64,000 nucleotides of DNA. Origin: Stictocephala bisonia. Taxonomy: Eukaryota; Arthropoda; Insecta; Hemiptera; Membracidae. Position numbers and translations under genes: made by a program. The notes under the pieces were generated by a model, which saw only the letters and a program-made list of their open reading frames with translations, made no database searches and was not told the origin of the DNA. Below are positions 60,716-64,000 of this stretch, in pieces. The stretch spans positions 62,001 to 126,000 of the forward strand of contig JAQJVL010000085.1 of assembly GCA_035578905.1 (NCBI GenBank). Reading direction: 5' to 3'. How positions within the stretch are numbered: the stretch's first letter is position 1; each line of letters opens with the position of its first letter.

Positions 60716-61669
60716 AATTTTGTACATCTGCGTAGGTGAACCTATGAAAAATCTGTTTCATAGTTAGGAAGGAGTGGCCTGAATGTTATAAAAATGATTA
60801 TCATGTTAATAACATACTTTTATTCACAATGGGTGGTAGAAGTATAATTTTATTATTTGTTTTAATTAATAAATATTAAACAATGTTTAATTGTTAATGC
60901 TACTTCTGACCATATGTGAGATGTATTGAAATTATAAGAACTATTTCATTCCTACATAAAATATCATCTAAAAAAGAGGCAAGTTTCGTAGACAAAAGAA
61001 ATGTTAAGAGTTCATAACGAATTTACTCCATAATATGGTAAGTGGGAAGAGTATTTGTCAATATACTGATGACATACATAATGATGCTTGTATTTAAAAT
61101 GACTATGACAGGTATTTCCATAGTTGACAAGCTCCTTCTCGACTTCCAAAGTAAAAAGTGCAACTACTATTTTGAATCTTGAATACCAACATAACAGCAC
61201 AGTGTCGAAAAGAGACAGTCAGATCCTAGAGGTGAGAAATAAAAAGAGCATAATTTATAAATAAGACCGAGTGCCTAGCTGGACAAGCAAAATAAGACAA
61301 CGGTTCGGAAGTTGAACTTTGGATTAGTTGCTCTTCTTCCCAACAGAGTGTGGTCAGGAAATTAGAGCATTGTATTTCAGATAGTGAGTCTATTTGTGTT
61401 CCTATGATTTTTGTAGAAAATGTGTGAACTTTTGACCTATTGTGGACCCAGAGCTAAGGAAAGCTGTGAGGGTAAAGACCTGAAGAACTTGAATCGTATA
61501 TATGAGGCACAAAAGTTGACGTGACTATGATTCAAGTTTAAGCTTCTGAAGCTCCTACTGAAATTTTGACTCTGGTAAAATTAAATTCAACAGCATTTAT
61601 GTAAAAAAAGACAACATTTCTCAGTATTAGAGGCTCTTCAAATAAAATGTTAAAACATGGGTGATACGA
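60716..61669. other. Intron, no feature seen
   Basis: AT-rich intronic sequence. Confidence 0.4.
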
Positions 61670-62419
61670 TTAACACATTCATGCTACGTGGCCGTCTAGT
61701 CGGCCAAGCGATTGTCACCGGTGGTGGCTGATGGCCATCTAGTCGGCCATACTGCCTCACTCACATTTTTAAATTAGTCTTCGCCCAGCCTTTGCCAGGT
61801 TCGCTTGCTAGTAGGTCTCGCACTTCTGCAGTATCCAACGAGTAGGACATAGCTTTCAGTTTCCGTTTACGGTTATTTTTGGAGTTTCTATTACTGTTTT
61901 TAATTTGTTTTGTTGAGACATTAAATAAAATTAAACTAAAATATCTAGAATTTACTGCAAAGAAGAAAAAATTCAAAATATTTTATTTGTGTTCTATCAA
62001 CACCCTGACCAAACTGAATTGTGTTATGCTGCATGTTTTGAAAAATTTATCTCAGATTATACTAATTGTGAAAAAATGTTAGAAATGGACCAGATAATAG
62101 TAGTTTTTAATCTTTTTCATTGGTTTTACTTAATTCTTTATATTACTAACTAATTTATTACAAAATAAAGTGGTGTAAAAAATCTTGGAAATTAATTTTT
62201 TGGCCAGGGGCTGATGATCAACTAGACGGCCATACGTAAAAATACATTTTTTGTACCTTTCCGCATATATAGACTACTTCTGACAGTCATAAATTGACAG
62301 TACACAATAACAAAAATGAATTTAAAAAAAATCATCAGCCTTTGGGGTAAGTTTTTAATTTATATATGCAGCCACACATGGAGAAAACGAAAATAAGGCC
62401 TTAGCACTGAATGTGTTAA
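61670..62419. mobile_element. piggyBac-type MITE with GGCCGTCTAG motifs
   Basis: Bordered by TTAA on both sides (61670-61673 and 62416-62419). Inside, the left end CACATTCATGCTACGTGGCC and the complement of the right end (CACATTCAGTGCTAAGGCC) match. Subterminal palindromes GGCCGTCTAGTCGGCC (61689), GGCCATCTAGTCGGCC (61733) and CTAGACGGCC (62222) follow. No transposase ORF was found. Confidence 0.85.
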
Positions 62420-63352
62420 AAAACAACCCTGTACTAAGTAGCTGTTCCACTTCTGAGCATAGGCGCCTGCGAAGAACTTTTTCTGATAAAGAAATTTTTT
62501 CAAAGTAACCAAATACCAATTGGTTCTCTTGCATCTTGGGGAATATAAAAGCAGAGTTGAGAATTGAAATTAAAATACAGTCCTTAAAATTCTCAATCCC
62601 TAAAACTGTGTCACTCACGTTGAATGAAGGTTAACTATGGATTGGAAGGGATGCTTTACAAAAGGCATGATAGTTGCCATATAATATGCAATTGACTTGA
62701 ACATACCAATGATTGTGTGCGTGAAAAAGTAGATTGGTATCCGGATCTGAGCAGACTGTTTAAAGATCAATGAAATGTCACTTTCATCCTAACCCAAATA
62801 CTGAACTTACTTTATCTGAGATTGCCAGAGATGAATTTTCCTGCAAGGTATGTAACTTGTTGTTTCTCAAAGATGAATCTTGAATACAAAAAGATTAGTT
62901 GATTGAAGTGAATTGTGGATATTTATTGAACTAGTTAATTGGGCCCAATCTGGGGTCAAAATGATGGCAATAGGTTTCGTCAAAGCATAATAGTAATGAT
63001 AAGATGAATTATTCAGGTAAACAATTACCCTCTGATCTGACTTATGTGTAGTTCAAACAGCATGATAGGATTTAATTTGAATTATATTATTATTTATTTT
63101 CATTTACTGAAACAAAATGATAAATTACAAAATTAACTAAACTAATTACTGCAAATATTTATTTCTATACAGTTTTGTACATACTAAAATAAAGGTATGG
63201 TATCTTTAAAACAAACAAAAATTAAAATTTACATAAACTTATTCATAATTTGAGTGAAAAAATATTGTTTTGAAATGCCCACAACAGTATATACGACACT
63301 TTGGCACAAAGCATGTGTGGAGACTAATTATATTGATTGTAAATTGACTAAC
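62420..63352. other. Intron with a weakly coding-like minus-strand stretch
   Basis: The minus-strand frame at 62,618-62,420 (KISLSEKVLRRRLCSEVEQL) has a more protein-like mix than its surroundings, but no family is recognised and upstream frames are broken. It may be a mobile-element relic. The rest is AT-rich. Confidence 0.3.
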
Positions 63353-63534
63353 CTCATCAGTGTCAGACCCGAAGATCAGTAGGTCAAAGGGGATGGCAGC
63401 TACCAGGTCAATTAAGAACCAACCCTTCAGGTAGTGGACGGCAATCTTTCCAGGATGGGAGACAACTTCGTCATTATTGTTGACATATGTTGTCCTGAAG
63501 TTTATTAGGATGTCCACGATGAAGGTGACATCGA
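63353..63534 (-). CDS. sei: ERG K+ channel exon: S2-S3 segment
   Basis: This is the most upstream exon of the channel in the window. It starts after a TTTCAG acceptor (minus strand), ends in GATGAG before GTTAGT, and holds 2 nt plus 60 codons. The peptide contains [15 protein letters not shown] (end of S2 and S2-S3 linker), [20 protein letters not shown] (S3) and ends in GSDTDE. This stretch is nearly invariant in ERG (KCNH2/6/7) channels, while EAG and ELK channels differ here, so the subfamily call is firm. The acidic residues in S2 and S3 are expected to serve as voltage-sensor counter-charges. The exon starts inside a codon, so more coding sequence (PAS domain, S1) must lie upstream beyond the window. 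The next exon is 13 kb downstream and joins in phase 0. Confidence 0.95.
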
Positions 63535-64000
63535 CTGAAATCAATCAGCTTGTAAGTAAATATGAACTGTTATTAATTGCTTTTTTTGCATGTTACATTT
63601 TTATGTTATTCATTAACAGAAGTCCAAATTAGAGTTTTAATCTGGAATACACATAAATCAATAGCACACCAATTAGCTTGGATCCCTGACAACTACATTG
63701 TTAAATTTGTAATAAAAAAATGAAAAAAGGTTCTTACATGTTTTTTATAAAAACATCTAGTTACAAGACATTTTAATGGAACACTATTATTGAATATTAA
63801 TTATGGTAAATATTAAAGCAGCGTGGAATTATGTCATAGAACAATTGATTTGTTAAATTAGGAGATATCTTATCTTAAAAACGTTAACAGGTGTTTTGGA
63901 ATGAAAGTGAAGTCGTTGGTTTTTAAGATATTAAGCATTAAATATTAAAAATAACAGTAATTTTAAACGGTAAAAAGTAGAAATTTGAAACTATAACTAC
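63535..64000. other. Intron upstream of the S2-S3 exon
   Basis: AT-rich intron continuing past the window edge; nothing recognised. Confidence 0.45.

Overview
The window is AT-rich animal DNA that reads as the inside of one very long gene. Thirteen short exons on the minus strand, between about 63.5 kb and 1.0 kb, encode an ERG-type (KCNH2/6/7 class) voltage-gated potassium channel, the family of Drosophila seizure (sei). Twelve exons have matching splice phases and give 1,821 nt of continuous frame; the thirteenth, with the stop codon, is a candidate. In order they carry S2-S3, S4-S5, the S5-pore turret, the pore and selectivity filter, S6 and C-linker, the cyclic-nucleotide-binding homology domain, and a divergent C-tail. 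The PAS domain, S1 and promoter must lie beyond position 64,000. Organism: an insect is likely, because of the ERG C-tail, the TTAGG-like dispersed repeat and the mix of CR1-like and R1-like LINEs, mariner, Tigger, piggyBac and hAT elements. I lean towards Hemiptera, but that is weak inference.

Layout from left to right: a 34-bp tandem array (1-588); candidate terminal exon and C-tail exons (1.0-7.4 kb), with a mariner foldback remnant at 4.3-5.4 kb; a ~96-bp minisatellite (7.8-8.65 kb); a foldback repeat (9.65-10.09 kb); a LINE tail (10.4-11.0 kb); C-terminal exons (13.1 and 16.4-16.6 kb) with a Tigger/pogo remnant between them; a nearly full-length CR1-like LINE (about 17.2-22.3 kb) carrying a TTAA-flanked piggyBac-type MITE; a nest at 23.3-28.7 kb in which an intact hAT element sits in an unclassified interspersed repeat between two opposed Penelope-like fragments; CNBD and S6 exons (29-36 kb) with a second Tigger-like MITE and a second 34-bp array; a 75-bp tandem array with higher-order structure and long open frames (36.9-39.0 kb); a hAT-type MITE and an R1-like LINE fragment (40.6-41.5 kb); an unrecognised 155-residue ORF (41.6-42.0 kb); pore exons (42.9-44.2 kb); a TTAGG-like foldback (45.9-46.1 kb); a ZBED5-like hAT remnant (46.6-48.8 kb); the S4-S5 exon (50.1-50.3 kb); a 20-bp array (51.6 kb); a tRNA-derived SINE, a small MITE and a CA microsatellite (55.9-56.9 kb); three tandem SINE-like units (59.8-60.7 kb); a second piggyBac-type MITE (61.7-62.4 kb); and the S2-S3 exon (63.4-63.5 kb).

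The only host gene supported is the channel; almost everything else is intron filled by mobile and tandem repeats. The hAT transposase at 24,854-27,274 is the only long intact mobile-element ORF. The most unusual features are the three-layer nest around it, the 75-bp array whose length keeps one frame open, the piggyBac MITE that splits a LINE endonuclease exactly at a TTAA, and the opposed mariner copies separated by an 18-bp array. I did not find a clear new molecular system. All calls come from reading the sequence, with no database search.
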